44,996 nt of DNA, taken from NCBI GenBank assembly GCA_014800945.1, contig JAAVFD010000002.1, positions 1 to 44,996 on the forward strand, read 5' to 3'. Origin of the DNA: Barnesiella sp. GTDB taxonomy: Bacteria > Bacteroidota > Bacteroidia > Bacteroidales > Muribaculaceae. Numbering within the stretch: the stretch's first letter is position 1; every line of letters starts with the position of its first letter. This document shows positions 1 to 7,225 of the stretch, piece after piece. Both the position numbers and the translations under genes were made by a program. The notes beneath the pieces were generated by a model. That model made no database searches. It was not told where the DNA came from and was given only the letters and a program-made list of their open reading frames with translations.

Positions 1-126
1 ATCAACCGCTCGACTAATGCCGGAGCGGAATCATTCAACGCAAAAGTCAAAGCCTTCAGGAGTCAGTTCAGGGGCGTAACAGATATACCTTTCTTCCTTT
101 TCAGACTATCAAAACTATGTGCCTAA
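1..126 (+). pseudogene. 3' end of an ISL3-like IS transposase (cut by window edge)
   Basis: Reading frame 1 is open from the first base to a TAA at 124-126 and gives about 41 residues. The segment NRSTNAGAESFNAKVKAFR followed by an FFLFRLSKL tail is the usual C-terminus of DDE transposases of the ISL3 family common in Bacteroidales; the E of AESFN is expected to be the last catalytic acid. Only this end is visible, so whether the gene is intact cannot be judged. It is host DNA outside the prophage. The bases after it (127-220) show no gene and may include the IS end, but no terminal inverted repeat can be confirmed without the other end. Confidence 0.7.
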
Positions 127-220
127 AAATATTCCACACTCGGGTAGTTTTTTAACAATTCAACCGGGTTTTGCGACTGACCCCTAACGTAGGGACTATG
201 CCCATTTTTGAGATTAAAGG

Positions 221-259
221 AAAACGCTAAGTATCTGATTTATTGATACTTAGCGTTTT
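221..259. terminator. 15-bp hairpin terminator after tRNA-Phe
   Basis: Bases 221-235 and 245-259 are perfect reverse complements (15 bp) around a 9-base loop. The stem starts and ends in AAAA/TTTT, so it can act in both directions. It lies directly behind the 3' end of the minus-strand tRNA-Phe and also faces the IS remnant. Confidence 0.75.
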
Positions 260-265
260 ACAAGG

Positions 266-338
266 TGGTGCCACCAGGAATCGAACCGGGGACACAAGGA
301 TTTTCAGTCCTTTGCTCTACCAACTGAGCTATGGCACC
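266..338 (-). tRNA. tRNA-Phe (GAA)
   Basis: The minus strand folds into a normal cloverleaf of 73 bases: acceptor GGTGCCA pairs with TGGCACC, the D arm is AGCTCAGTTGGTAGAGC, the anticodon loop CTGAAAA carries GAA, and the T arm is CCCGG-TTCGATT-CCTGG. The discriminator base is A. The CCA end is not encoded in full (CCT follows), as is frequent in Bacteroidota. A perfect hairpin terminator follows it. Confidence 0.96.
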
Positions 339-391
339 TTATGTCTGCTTCTGCCGCTGACTTTTGTGGGGTCGTTTGCGGTTTTGCGATG

Positions 392-423
392 CAAAGGTAG
401 GGGTTTGTTTTGTTATATGCAAG
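392..423 (-). promoter_or_regulatory. promoter of tRNA-Phe
   Basis: On the minus strand a -33 CTTG (420-423) and a -7 TACCTTTG (392-399) are separated by 20 bases, matching the Bacteroidota sigma-ABfr pattern TTTG-N19-21-TAnnTTTG. Transcription would start about 45 bases before the tRNA. Confidence 0.65.
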
Positions 424-524
424 TGTTTTTTGCTTTTTTTATTGTGTTTTGTTGTAATTGTCGCTTTAACAGTGGATTAGGTGAGAGAATATTTTATGTG
501 ATTAGTAGTCTTTGATGTTTTTGG

Positions 525-532
525 TATCTTTG
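525..532 (+). promoter_or_regulatory. -7 element of birA promoter
   Basis: TATCTTTG matches TAnnTTTG exactly and lies 20 bases upstream of the birA ATG. The -33 box is poor (TTAG at 502-505, 19 bases upstream). Confidence 0.5.
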
Positions 533-551
533 TGAGAAATTTAATTTGAGT

Positions 552-1289
552 ATGGCTAATATCATTTGGGTTGATGAGGCTGGTAGCACAAATAGTCTGC
601 TGGCTGATATGGCGCGGCAGGGCATAGCTTATGATGGGGACGCAGTTGCTGCTTTTGCTCAGAGTGCCGGACGCGGCCAGCGCGGCAATAGCTGGGAGAG
701 TGAGCCGGGTGCCAATCTTACTTTTTCCATTTTGTTTTCGGGGCGCGGTTATGACGTTTCAAGAAATTTCATGGTGAGTGAGGCTGTTGCTTTGGCTGTT
801 GCCCAAATAGTTGATGCCGAGCTTGGTGGCTGCGGAGGCAAGGTGTGTGTTAAGTGGCCTAATGATATATATGTGGGGGATAGAAAGGTGTGTGGCATTT
901 TGATTGAAAATGTGCTGAGTGGCAGAACAGTGGAGCGCTGTATTGCCGGCATAGGGCTGAATATCAACCAGAAACGTTTTTTGAGTGACGCTCCCAATCC
1001 GGTGAGTCTGTTTCAGATAGATGGCAAGGTGAGGGATGTCAGGAGGATATTGTCGAGCCTTGTTGATCGAATTTTGCACAATATGGGTGTGGCAGAGAAG
1101 CTTCATGGTGAATATATGAAGCGATTGTGGCGCAGCGGTGATTTTTATCCCTATGATGATAATGTGAATGGCGAGAGGATACTTGCGAGGATTGCCGATG
1201 TATTGCCGGAAGGCCACCTTGTGCTTGAGTTGAATAGCGGCGAGCGCCGCGAGTATGCTTTTAAGGAGGTAAGTGCGGTGATTTTTTAG
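552..1289 (+). CDS. birA: biotin--[acetyl-CoA-carboxylase] ligase
   Basis: This is a monofunctional cytoplasmic biotin-protein ligase of 245 residues. It activates biotin to biotinyl-AMP and transfers it to the lysine of the biotin carrier domain. The biotin-binding loop is GRGQRG (residues 40-45, standing for the usual GRGRRG), and KWPND (101-105) followed by GILIE gives the catalytic core; a short C-terminal domain is present. There is no N-terminal helix-turn-helix, so it is not the E. coli-type repressor. A TTG six bases upstream in frame is possible, but the ATG at 552 is preferred. It is a host housekeeping gene and marks the chromosomal side of the prophage boundary. Confidence 0.95.
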   Translation: MANIIWVDEAGSTNSLLADMARQGIAYDGDAVAAFAQSAGRGQRGNSWESEPGANLTFSILFSGRGYDVSRNFMVSEAVALAVAQIVDAELGGCGGKVCVKWPNDIYVGDRKVCGILIENVLSGRTVERCIAGIGLNINQKRFLSDAPNPVSLFQIDGKVRDVRRILSSLVDRILHNMGVAEKLHGEYMKRLWRSGDFYPYDDNVNGERILARIADVLPEGHLVLELNSGERREYAFKEVSAVIF

Positions 1290-1307
1290 ACGTTGGAGGT
1301 TTTTTTG

Positions 1308-1315
1308 TACTTTTG
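1308..1315 (+). promoter_or_regulatory. -7 element upstream of the integrase
   Basis: TACTTTTG fits TAnnTTTG just after birA. No good -33 box is seen (TTTT about 20 bases upstream). It would give a leader of about 195 bases to the integrase ATG at 1518, and no convincing gene is seen in between. Confidence 0.35.
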
Positions 1316-1472
1316 CGGTATGAAAGTGCAATGATGAGATAGCAAGGAAATAAATGGGATAAATTAGTAAAAGAATAGAATATATCAATCTATGGGTAAG
1401 GGTTATAAGGGTGATATGATAGGTTAGGCATTTCTAATCTTTTCCTATTTGTTTACTGATGTTTTGTTGTTA

Positions 1473-1503
1473 TTTTGTTACTCGCATGGAAAAAGTAACA
1501 AAA
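1473..1503. repeat. 9-bp inverted repeat at the integrase end (possible attL part or arm site)
   Basis: TTTTGTTAC at 1473-1481 and GTAACAAAA at 1495-1503 are perfect inverted copies around a 13-base spacer. The repeat lies between the host gene birA and the integrase start, where the prophage left end should be. Whether it is the crossover core, an integrase arm site or an operator cannot be decided without the right end. Confidence 0.4.
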
Positions 1504-1517
1504 GGTATAGTAGTACT

Positions 1518-2672
1518 ATGAGAAGGATTAAAGAACCAGTAAGATTAAGAGAGCGTGAGCTGCGCAATGGAAATACCTCGCTCTACCTTGATATATATAG
1601 TCGGGGTAGAAGGAAGTATGAGTTTCTGAATTTATACCTTGTGCCGGAGAAGACACGAGCCGATAAGGAGAAGAATAAGGAAACCATACGGTTGGCGGAG
1701 GCTGTCAAGGCTAAGCGCATTGTTGAGATTCAGAACGACAGGTTCGACTTTGAATCCGGCAAGCAAGAGGTTCGCTTCTTGGATTATTTCAGAATGCAAT
1801 GTGAAAAGAGAAAGAGAGGGACGGCAAATAGTGGTGCTTATCCCTCGTGGGTTTCTACGCTTTTGCATTTGGAGACGTTTTGTTCGCCGAGTATGAAATT
1901 TAGTGATGTTACGCCTAAATTTATACTAGAGGTCAGAGAGTATCTAAATAAAGCCACATCTCGGAAGGGCGATGGTAAGACTCCTCTCTCTCAAACATCC
2001 AAAGCTCATTATTTTGATAAGTTCAAAGCGTGCATCCACGCAGCGGTGAGGGATGGGATTCTTCAAAGGGATCCGTTACTTGGAATAGAGGGAATAAAAA
2101 AGGGTGATATAGAGAGGTTATATCTTTCAATAGATGAGGTTAGGGCAATGGCAGCGACAGAGTGTAAGCGTCCTCCGCTTAAGAGGGCTTTCTTGTTTGC
2201 TTGTTTAACCGGATTACGTAGAAGTGATGTGTTGAGATTGAAATGGGGTGACGTTCATCAGCAGGGAGGATTCACGAGGATTATATTCAGGCAAAAGAAG
2301 ACCGGTGGTCAGGAGTACATAGATTTAACTCCCGAAGCAGTGACTTTTATGGGGGAGAGAGGTAAGCCGGATGAGTTAGTCTTTAATGATTTTGTGTGTG
2401 ATAGTTATACTGTATTTGTGTTGAGAGACTGGGCGAAGAGGGCAGGGGTGATGAAAGATATAACCTTTCATAGCAGTAGGCATACCTTTGCAGTTTTGAT
2501 GCTTGACCTCGGTGTGGATCTATATACGGTGCAGAAGCTTCTCGGTCATAGGGAAATCAAGACTACGCAAGTGTATGCTCATATTTTGGATAAGAAGAAG
2601 CAACAGGCAGCGATGCTCATTCCGTCAATATTGCCACCACCAATAGACGAAGGGTCATCAGATAGCGAATGA
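1518..2672 (+). CDS. int: phage tyrosine integrase
   Basis: A 384-residue site-specific recombinase that would integrate and excise the prophage. The N-terminal part (about 1-190) holds the arm-binding and SAM-like core-binding domains. The C-terminal catalytic domain has the full set of residues: Arg234 in TGLRRSD, His318 and Arg321 in HSSRH, His344 in LLGHR, and the nucleophile Tyr353 in QVYAHI. A longer frame reaches back to 1449, but ATG 1518 is chosen because it begins the conserved N-terminus and the bases before it hold an inverted repeat. It is transcribed toward the lysogeny operon and the two meet at a shared hairpin terminator. Confidence 0.93.
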   Translation: MRRIKEPVRLRERELRNGNTSLYLDIYSRGRRKYEFLNLYLVPEKTRADKEKNKETIRLAEAVKAKRIVEIQNDRFDFESGKQEVRFLDYFRMQCEKRKRGTANSGAYPSWVSTLLHLETFCSPSMKFSDVTPKFILEVREYLNKATSRKGDGKTPLSQTSKAHYFDKFKACIHAAVRDGILQRDPLLGIEGIKKGDIERLYLSIDEVRAMAATECKRPPLKRAFLFACLTGLRRSDVLRLKWGDVHQQGGFTRIIFRQKKTGGQEYIDLTPEAVTFMGERGKPDELVFNDFVCDSYTVFVLRDWAKRAGVMKDITFHSSRHTFAVLMLDLGVDLYTVQKLLGHREIKTTQVYAHILDKKKQQAAMLIPSILPPPIDEGSSDSE

Positions 2673-2679
2673 TATAAAA

Positions 2680-2705
2680 AAGCGGATGGTATGTGCTCTC
2701 CGCTT
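2680..2705. terminator. bidirectional terminator between int and the lysogeny operon
   Basis: AAGCGGA (2680-2686) pairs with TCCGCTT (2699-2705) over a 12-base loop. A-rich DNA precedes it and ATTTTT follows, so it can stop both the integrase transcript and the leftward operon. It overlaps the stop region of the minus-strand gene at 2704. Confidence 0.65.
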
Positions 2706-2961
2706 ATTTTTGTTGATAGAAATCTCCGAATCCGGTTAAGAGCCACATCGGAGAAACATCATAGTCCTTGACAAGGTATGTGAGCCAAGCGGCTTGAAAG
2801 ATGTCGCGCTCCGGTTCTTTCTCCAACGTGTTCAAGTTCCACCGATTGATGCCATATTCACGGGTGAAGGTTTGCTTGCCCCGAATTTTACGATCGGCTT
2901 TAAGCCTATATAGGGCTTCAAAAAAACGTTTTACTATAGCCTGGCTTTCTATTGTTTGCAT
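2704..2961 (-). CDS. small putative regulatory protein
   Basis: An 85-residue soluble protein, last gene of the leftward lysogeny operon. It overlaps the gene before it by 13 bases, which implies translational coupling. The C-terminal stretch VKDYDVSPMWLLTGFGDF resembles the end of phage HTH repressors, in which the sequence SxxWLLTGEG follows the DNA-binding domain; the repressor at 5497-6198 has SKAWLLTGEGEM. The N-terminal half has helices but no clear helix-turn-helix. A role as a small DNA-binding partner or co-repressor is an inference. No known name is recognised. Confidence 0.7.
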   Translation of the reverse strand: MQTIESQAIVKRFFEALYRLKADRKIRGKQTFTREYGINRWNLNTLEKEPERDIFQAAWLTYLVKDYDVSPMWLLTGFGDFYQQK

Positions 2962-3410
2962 GGTGTAATGGCTTTAGCAATTGCGTCGTTGACCCTATCA
3001 TTAATGGAGTTGTTGCGCTGCTGAAGGAGCATATCCCATCGGGCAATATCAGAAGGGGTAAAGCAAGACTGACTGCCGCTATTCAATACCTCTTCAAAGT
3101 GGCGGATCTCATCGGGGGACATTACCGGGATGTATTGGTCTAACAAGAGGATGGAACGAGCGCGAGAATAGCTCTCCATCCGGAGCTCCAGCAATTTATC
3201 ATCATTCAGCATTGTGCCATCTCCAAAGAGAAACCACCGGGCATTTATCTCCGGGAGTTTTTCCAAGAGGGTAAGCACTGGCTGTAGCCCGAAATTATCT
3301 CCACGCAACAACTTGGTGAGGTATTGCGGAGTCCAGCCCATAAATTCGGCAAACGGCTTCTGCCGTCCTGCGGTTTTGTATTTGATAATGTCTAATAATC
3401 GGTTATTCAT
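2949..3410 (-). CDS. HTH-like phage regulatory protein
   Basis: A protein of 153 residues. The frame extends to 3473, but the ATG at 3410 is chosen because an AAAGG lies about 7 bases upstream and because MNNRLLDIIKY is a typical start for this type. Residues about 15-65 (KPFAEFMGWTPQYLTKLLRG, then LLEKLPEINARWFLFGDG) match the pattern of Bacteroidota XRE-like HTH proteins in which the helix-turn-helix is followed by a P-x-I-N-x-x-W-L-x-x-G-x-G segment. The C-terminal half is helical and may dimerise. It lies between the T5orf172 gene and a second small regulator, so it is probably part of the lysogenic gene set. Confidence 0.75.
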   Translation of the reverse strand: MNNRLLDIIKYKTAGRQKPFAEFMGWTPQYLTKLLRGDNFGLQPVLTLLEKLPEINARWFLFGDGTMLNDDKLLELRMESYSRARSILLLDQYIPVMSPDEIRHFEEVLNSGSQSCFTPSDIARWDMLLQQRNNSINDRVNDAIAKAITPCKQ

Positions 3411-3515
3411 CTGATTGCCTTTGTTTTGCCGTGTGTTCGCTTGTTTTATTGAGGGTGGCATAAGTGACCGCATAGAGACCCAAAAGCAGCGTGTGGCAAA
3501 ATTTGAGTAAAATAA

Positions 3516-4178
3516 CTATTCGTCTGCTATCGGGTAGGTGCGGTCATATATGTCCAGTAGGTTCTCGCCATTAACAGACCAAAAGCGTGTCGGTTGTACT
3601 GCGTAGTCCTTATTCAATAGCTTTTTTGTGAGAGCGGTGAGCGAAGTTTCAGAGCTATTGTGCCACACCTTTCTTGCAGATACAACGGTGACCTTGCATT
3701 CCGGCTCACCATTATAAGTTAGGACATCTCCTACATGGAGACCCATATCTAAGAAATCAAGAGGTGGTCTCTTGCTTTTTGATTTTAGGACTGCGGCTTT
3801 ATCATCTTCGGTCATATCCTTTTCAATTTCATTCTCCACCTCTTCAGTCGCGTCCCCCTCGGTCATGTGTTTAAGGAGGTTGAGAATAGGCTTTACCTGC
3901 TCCGGGGAGATGCGGAAGAACTCGCGGTTCTCATTTACGCGGTTCGGAGCGAAGGCGGTGTGCAGAGCTTTCTCTAACTCATCCATATAGGAGAGGGAGA
4001 CTCGGCAAGCGTGGTCGCACTTAAAGGGGATAGGGACTCCGGTGGTAAACAACTCCTTCATGCGTTTGTCAAGATCCTGACGCGAGGTCTTGCCAATTTT
4101 CACGAGTCCCGGCATACATTCGTTCGTCAGGACATACACAATGCCATAGTTCTTTGACTTGGAAATGTCAAGGCTCAT
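3516..4178 (-). CDS. T5orf172 / GIY-YIG-type nuclease-domain protein
   Basis: A 220-residue protein. Residues 11-100 carry the GIY-YIG-like pattern of the T5orf172 domain: GIVYVLTN, then LVKIGKTSRQDLDKRMKEL, a conserved His-containing helix (ALHTAF) and NREFFRI. An acidic linker (about 108-128) is followed by a C-terminal region (about 140-220) with a small beta-rich domain. Domains of this type cut DNA in several families, but many T5orf172 copies are untested. It lies downstream of the STAS-like and ATPase genes on the same strand and is probably expressed in the lysogen, which would suit a role in superinfection exclusion; that role is inferred. Confidence 0.8.
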   Translation of the reverse strand: MSLDISKSKNYGIVYVLTNECMPGLVKIGKTSRQDLDKRMKELFTTGVPIPFKCDHACRVSLSYMDELEKALHTAFAPNRVNENREFFRISPEQVKPILNLLKHMTEGDATEEVENEIEKDMTEDDKAAVLKSKSKRPPLDFLDMGLHVGDVLTYNGEPECKVTVVSARKVWHNSSETSLTALTKKLLNKDYAVQPTRFWSVNGENLLDIYDRTYPIADE

Positions 4179-4202
4179 TATTTCTGATTTTTGGAAAGGA
4201 GT

Positions 4203-4541
4203 TTAGATGTCTTGCTCAAAATAGCGGATTGTTTCCTCAATATTATTAAGGCGAATATTCTCAAAGTGAGTGTCCTCATAGACGCGAGGAGACAGTCTGC
4301 CACGTTCTACGACATCATACATCTTTTTAGCCTCGCCTTGAAGATTTACCACCTCCAATTTTGGATAGTCAAGTTTAATATTGTAAATCTCATCAGCAAC
4401 CGAGCGAGTAATAAAAACTACTCCACTGAAATCAAGGCGATACTCCGAGGATTTATTTATCATAGCCTCGATGTCTCTGCGGAAGAAAATCCTTGTGCGA
4501 ATATCGTCACCTATTGTGTCGCGCATCAAAATTGTAGTCAT
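4203..4541 (-). CDS. STAS-like domain protein (DUF4325 type)
   Basis: A 112-residue protein. The start at 4541 (MTTILMRDTIGDD) is preferred over upstream in-frame codons, which would overlap the ATPase gene. The sequence YRLDFSGVVFITRSVADEI has the STAS-like pattern of a beta strand D-F-x-G-V followed by a helix that begins with a Ser/Thr-rich turn, as in DUF4325 proteins and SpoIIAA-type anti-anti-sigma factors. It directly follows a GHKL ATPase, so the two probably work as a partner-switch pair. Such pairs occur in mobile elements, but the output is not known here. Confidence 0.75.
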   Translation of the reverse strand: MTTILMRDTIGDDIRTRIFFRRDIEAMINKSSEYRLDFSGVVFITRSVADEIYNIKLDYPKLEVVNLQGEAKKMYDVVERGRLSPRVYEDTHFENIRLNNIEETIRYFEQDI

Positions 4542-4563
4542 AGTCCTTATGTTTTTAATTTGT

Positions 4564-5481
4564 TTACTCAATATAGTCATAAATATTAAACCCGTCCGGA
4601 ACATTGGTCGGAATTTTCAATAGAATAACAGTTCCGTCCCAGCGAACGTCTTCAGGTAAATCAATAATCGTGTCATCGGAGGCTGTCTCGTGCCTAAAGA
4701 AAGTACCTCCTGACAGTATGAAGAATCCTCCACCCAGCCCATCAACAATGATTCTCCGAGTTCTTGAAATACCATATCCACGATTCTCATTTTCGGGTCT
4801 GTTCTTGGTAGATTTTCCGCTCAACGCCAATCTTAACGCAGAGGATTCAAGTTGAGTGAGTTGTGATGAATACCTATCATCAGTTGCAAACGAGGTGTAT
4901 ATAGACCGACCTCTGTCGGCAATGAAGAGGTAAATATTTCCTTCATTCGCCATATATTGGCTGTAGATGAAGGCTGTGTCTGCCCCCGAATGATCCGAAA
5001 TATTATCAACTAACTCTCCCAAAGATAGTGATAATATCTGATGGAGGGCGGTATGTTTGCCTATTTGAGCTTTAAGGGCATCTTGGACTATCTTTTGCAC
5101 CTCGTCCGATGCCTTCTGCTCTTTAGGATTAAACTTGCAGATTGGAATATATGTTTTTGTGCCGTGGTTTCCTATTATATCATAAGAGTGATTATAGTCA
5201 ATCTCTAATGGTTTTTCAAAACAAACAGTATGGAAATATGTTTTAAGCCTTTCAGAGACTCCGTCTATTAGAATCTTATCGCGAAACTGATCAGCTAAAA
5301 TCCCAAGCGCAGCAAGATAGAAAGGATGCAGAAATGAACATTCCGAGAAATCCCATATAACCTTATCAACCTTGCTATAGTTGGTCTGTTCAGTTGAGAA
5401 TAGAGCCATAAATACTTTCCCGAATACACTTCCTATTCGGGTATCTTCAGTTGCAGGGGAAATCTTTATAACCGTATTCAT
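4564..5481 (-). CDS. GHKL-type ATPase with N-terminal STAS-like region
   Basis: A 305-residue protein. The N-terminal third (about 1-90) contains VIWDFSECSFLHPFYLAALGIL, a STAS-like strand-helix unit (quoted in part: VIWDFSECSFLHP). The C-terminal part is a histidine-kinase-type ATP-binding fold: N box LGELVDNISDHS at about 152-165, G1 box IADRGRSI, and G2 region ENRGYGISRTRRIIV with a GGG strand after it. There is no His-phosphorylation domain or membrane segment, so it is more like RsbW/SpoIIAB anti-sigma kinases or other GHKL switches. It sits between the repressor and the STAS-like gene on the same strand and is probably cotranscribed with the repressor. Confidence 0.82.
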   Translation of the reverse strand: MNTVIKISPATEDTRIGSVFGKVFMALFSTEQTNYSKVDKVIWDFSECSFLHPFYLAALGILADQFRDKILIDGVSERLKTYFHTVCFEKPLEIDYNHSYDIIGNHGTKTYIPICKFNPKEQKASDEVQKIVQDALKAQIGKHTALHQILSLSLGELVDNISDHSGADTAFIYSQYMANEGNIYLFIADRGRSIYTSFATDDRYSSQLTQLESSALRLALSGKSTKNRPENENRGYGISRTRRIIVDGLGGGFFILSGGTFFRHETASDDTIIDLPEDVRWDGTVILLKIPTNVPDGFNIYDYIE

Positions 5482-5496
5482 TTAGATACTATGTAT

Positions 5497-6198
5497 TTAT
5501 GGTCTTATCAATCGAAATTCTCCTGATTGATTTACAATATAACCGAGCACACTGTAAATTTTTCTTATATCCTCAATATCCACCTCAAAGGGCTCATGAA
5601 CAAGTCTTCCATCAGGATATTTCTCAGTATTTGATGAATACAAAGCAAGCTTATTAGGGGTACTGCCTAACTGAATGCGCTTAGTCACTCTGAACTCCGA
5701 GGTCTCTATCACATAATTTCGTCCGGGAACAAGCAGACGACGCTCCGTAACCTCCCTCACTGCAAGAATGCATCCACTTGGATATTCTGTCATAGAATCT
5801 CCTATATGCCGAATTGCTGCCGTCTCCTTACTATCGAACCAACCACCAGCCTGAATGTATCCGGTCAATTTAGAGTCAATACCTGAAGATGCTACCAGCC
5901 CCTCATATCCGCCACTTGTCTCCGCATCATAGAACGGTATTAATCCTGCGTGTTCATCGCTGGAATCATCTGAGAGGTTGTTGTCCGGTTTAAGCATCTC
6001 GCCCTCTCCAGTAAGTAGCCAAGCTTTTGAAATTCCAAACTTCTCACTCCAAGTCTCAGCTTGTTTTTTTCCGAAACGTTGACGTCCAGACAACAAAGCA
6101 TTCACGTATGACTTTGTAACGCCAAGTTCCTCTGCGATTGCGACTTGAGATAGCCCTTCATTTTTGAAATGTTCTTGGAGAGCCTCAAATATTTCCAT
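5497..6198 (-). CDS. CI-like repressor with S24 (LexA-type) peptidase domain
   Basis: A 233-residue repressor. Residues 1-65 form an HTH_3-type DNA-binding domain (SQVAIAEELGVTKSYVNALLSG). The C-terminal domain is a LexA/UmuD-like self-cleaving peptidase with Ser135 in HIGDSM and the general base Lys173 in VTKRI. An Ala-Gly pair at 84-85 (EHAGLI) in the linker is a plausible cleavage site. RecA-stimulated self-cleavage after DNA damage would lift repression and induce the prophage. It is divergent from the early genes, heads the leftward operon, and is expected to bind the inverted repeat at 6245-6269. Confidence 0.9.
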   Translation of the reverse strand: MEIFEALQEHFKNEGLSQVAIAEELGVTKSYVNALLSGRQRFGKKQAETWSEKFGISKAWLLTGEGEMLKPDNNLSDDSSDEHAGLIPFYDAETSGGYEGLVASSGIDSKLTGYIQAGGWFDSKETAAIRHIGDSMTEYPSGCILAVREVTERRLLVPGRNYVIETSEFRVTKRIQLGSTPNKLALYSSNTEKYPDGRLVHEPFEVDIEDIRKIYSVLGYIVNQSGEFRLIRP

Positions 6199-6238
6199 AT
6201 CTTAAAATGTTAATAAAACCTAATTGATATACCATACG

Positions 6239-6270
6239 CTTGTAAAAGTAAATTAATATGATTTACTTTG
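6239..6270 (+). promoter_or_regulatory. rightward early promoter
   Basis: A -33 CTTG at 6239-6242 and a -7 TTACTTTG at 6263-6270 (one mismatch to TAnnTTTG) are spaced by exactly 20 bases. A perfect inverted repeat lies between and over them. It would start the early transcript about 65 bases before the first gene. Confidence 0.6.
6245..6269. promoter_or_regulatory. candidate repressor operator (inverted repeat)
   Basis: AAAGTAAAT (6245-6253) and ATTTACTTT (6261-6269) are perfect inverted copies with a 7-base spacer, giving a 25-bp site. It covers the space from the -33 box to the -7 box of the early promoter, so a bound dimer would block polymerase. A second, smaller repeat, TTTGC-atc-GCAAA, follows at 6267-6279. 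Confidence 0.65.
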
Positions 6271-6295
6271 CATCGCAAACGGATAAACAACCGCA

Positions 6296-6303
6296 CAAAT
6301 ATA
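6296..6303 (-). promoter_or_regulatory. -7 element of the repressor operon
   Basis: The minus strand reads TATATTTG, a full match to TAnnTTTG. Its -33 region is weak (TTTC at about 6324-6327). It would give a leader of about 90 bases that passes over the operator. Confidence 0.45.
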
Positions 6304-6343
6304 CGAAACAAGAAACTGAATCGGAAATTTAACTGAAAAGATT

Positions 6344-6754
6344 ATGACAATAGAAGAGTACAGCACCCTGATGGGTTACACCGAGACCTGCGAAATGGCA
6401 GAGTACGAAATCGCCAATGCCATCTATATGGCAGCAGGAGAGATGGACAAGGCAACCTTCTGCAAAGAATACAAAAAGACTAAAAACAGCCCCCTTGTGA
6501 CAATCCTCGCAGCGGAAGCCAACAGCAAAGACAAGGTACTCAGAGAAAAGCAGACCGATGAAATAAAGATCGCTCACGCACTGCTCCGCGAAGCAGACGA
6601 TGTGAGAACAAGTGGACTTGAAGAGTCAGCCCTCGCGATTGAAAAGATTGCAGCCAAGATGATAGGGCGTAAAGACTGCATCACCTGGAAACTCAACAAA
6701 GGCTTCAAACTGAGCGAAGAAGATGCAGGCTATATCAATAACAATCTCAAATAA
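6344..6754 (+). CDS. early phage protein of unknown function
   Basis: The first gene of the rightward early operon, 136 residues, acidic and mostly helical. It has no signal peptide or membrane segment. No domain is recognised. As the first gene under the repressor-controlled promoter it is a good candidate for a takeover or regulatory protein, but nothing in the sequence shows this directly. The 12 bases at its end (CTCAAATAAGAA) are repeated exactly at the end of the next gene. Confidence 0.75.
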   Translation: MTIEEYSTLMGYTETCEMAEYEIANAIYMAAGEMDKATFCKEYKKTKNSPLVTILAAEANSKDKVLREKQTDEIKIAHALLREADDVRTSGLEESALAIEKIAAKMIGRKDCITWKLNKGFKLSEEDAGYINNNLK

Positions 6755-6794
6755 GAACATAACATAACAATCAATCTTTAAAAATCTTAACACA

Positions 6795-7214
6795 ATGGAA
6801 CAGTTTACTTATCATTATTTTGAAGGGCGTCGCGGTAGAGGAGCGAATATCAAAGGACGTATGATACGCATTCACAACAAAGCGGGCAACCGCACAGTGG
6901 TTTTCTCTTCGGAATGCCGAAACGAAATACTGAGCATAGAGAATCCCAAAATGTTTGCGCAGGAGAATATGTACACTGGAGAAATTCTAATCGTCATCAA
7001 CTCTGAAAAAGGTAAGGATGTATCTCTCAACAGGCACAAGAAGGGAGATATAACCTTTAGGGTTCACAGCAAGAGCGCAGTAGATTTTTTTGCGAAGCAG
7101 TTCAATCTGCATGACGCTGTAAGCGACCTGATGCTTTCGGAAAATCTTTCAAGGCAGGCGGGTGTGCTCACCTACAAAATCATTCCCAAAGACTCAAAAG
7201 ACAACCTCAAATAA
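6795..7214 (+). CDS. early phage protein of unknown function
   Basis: A basic protein of 139 residues starting MEQFTYHYFEG. Arg- and Lys-rich segments near the N-terminus (RRGRGANIKGR) and alternating strand-like stretches suggest a small beta-rich, possibly nucleic-acid-binding protein. No family is recognised. It is 40 bases downstream of the first early gene and shares its C-terminal NLK-stop junction sequence, which points to duplication or recombination at gene ends. Confidence 0.75.
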   Translation: MEQFTYHYFEGRRGRGANIKGRMIRIHNKAGNRTVVFSSECRNEILSIENPKMFAQENMYTGEILIVINSEKGKDVSLNRHKKGDITFRVHSKSAVDFFAKQFNLHDAVSDLMLSENLSRQAGVLTYKIIPKDSKDNLK

Positions 7215-7225
7215 GAAATAAACCG

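Noticed and set aside
266-338. tRNA-Phe as attachment site of the prophage
   Set aside because: Host gene birA lies between the tRNA and the integrase, and the tRNA 3' end points away from the prophage.
759-1388. A 209-codon open frame on the minus strand opposite birA
   Set aside because: It lies almost fully antisense to a well-supported birA gene, has His- and Ile-rich unnatural composition and no promoter or motif.
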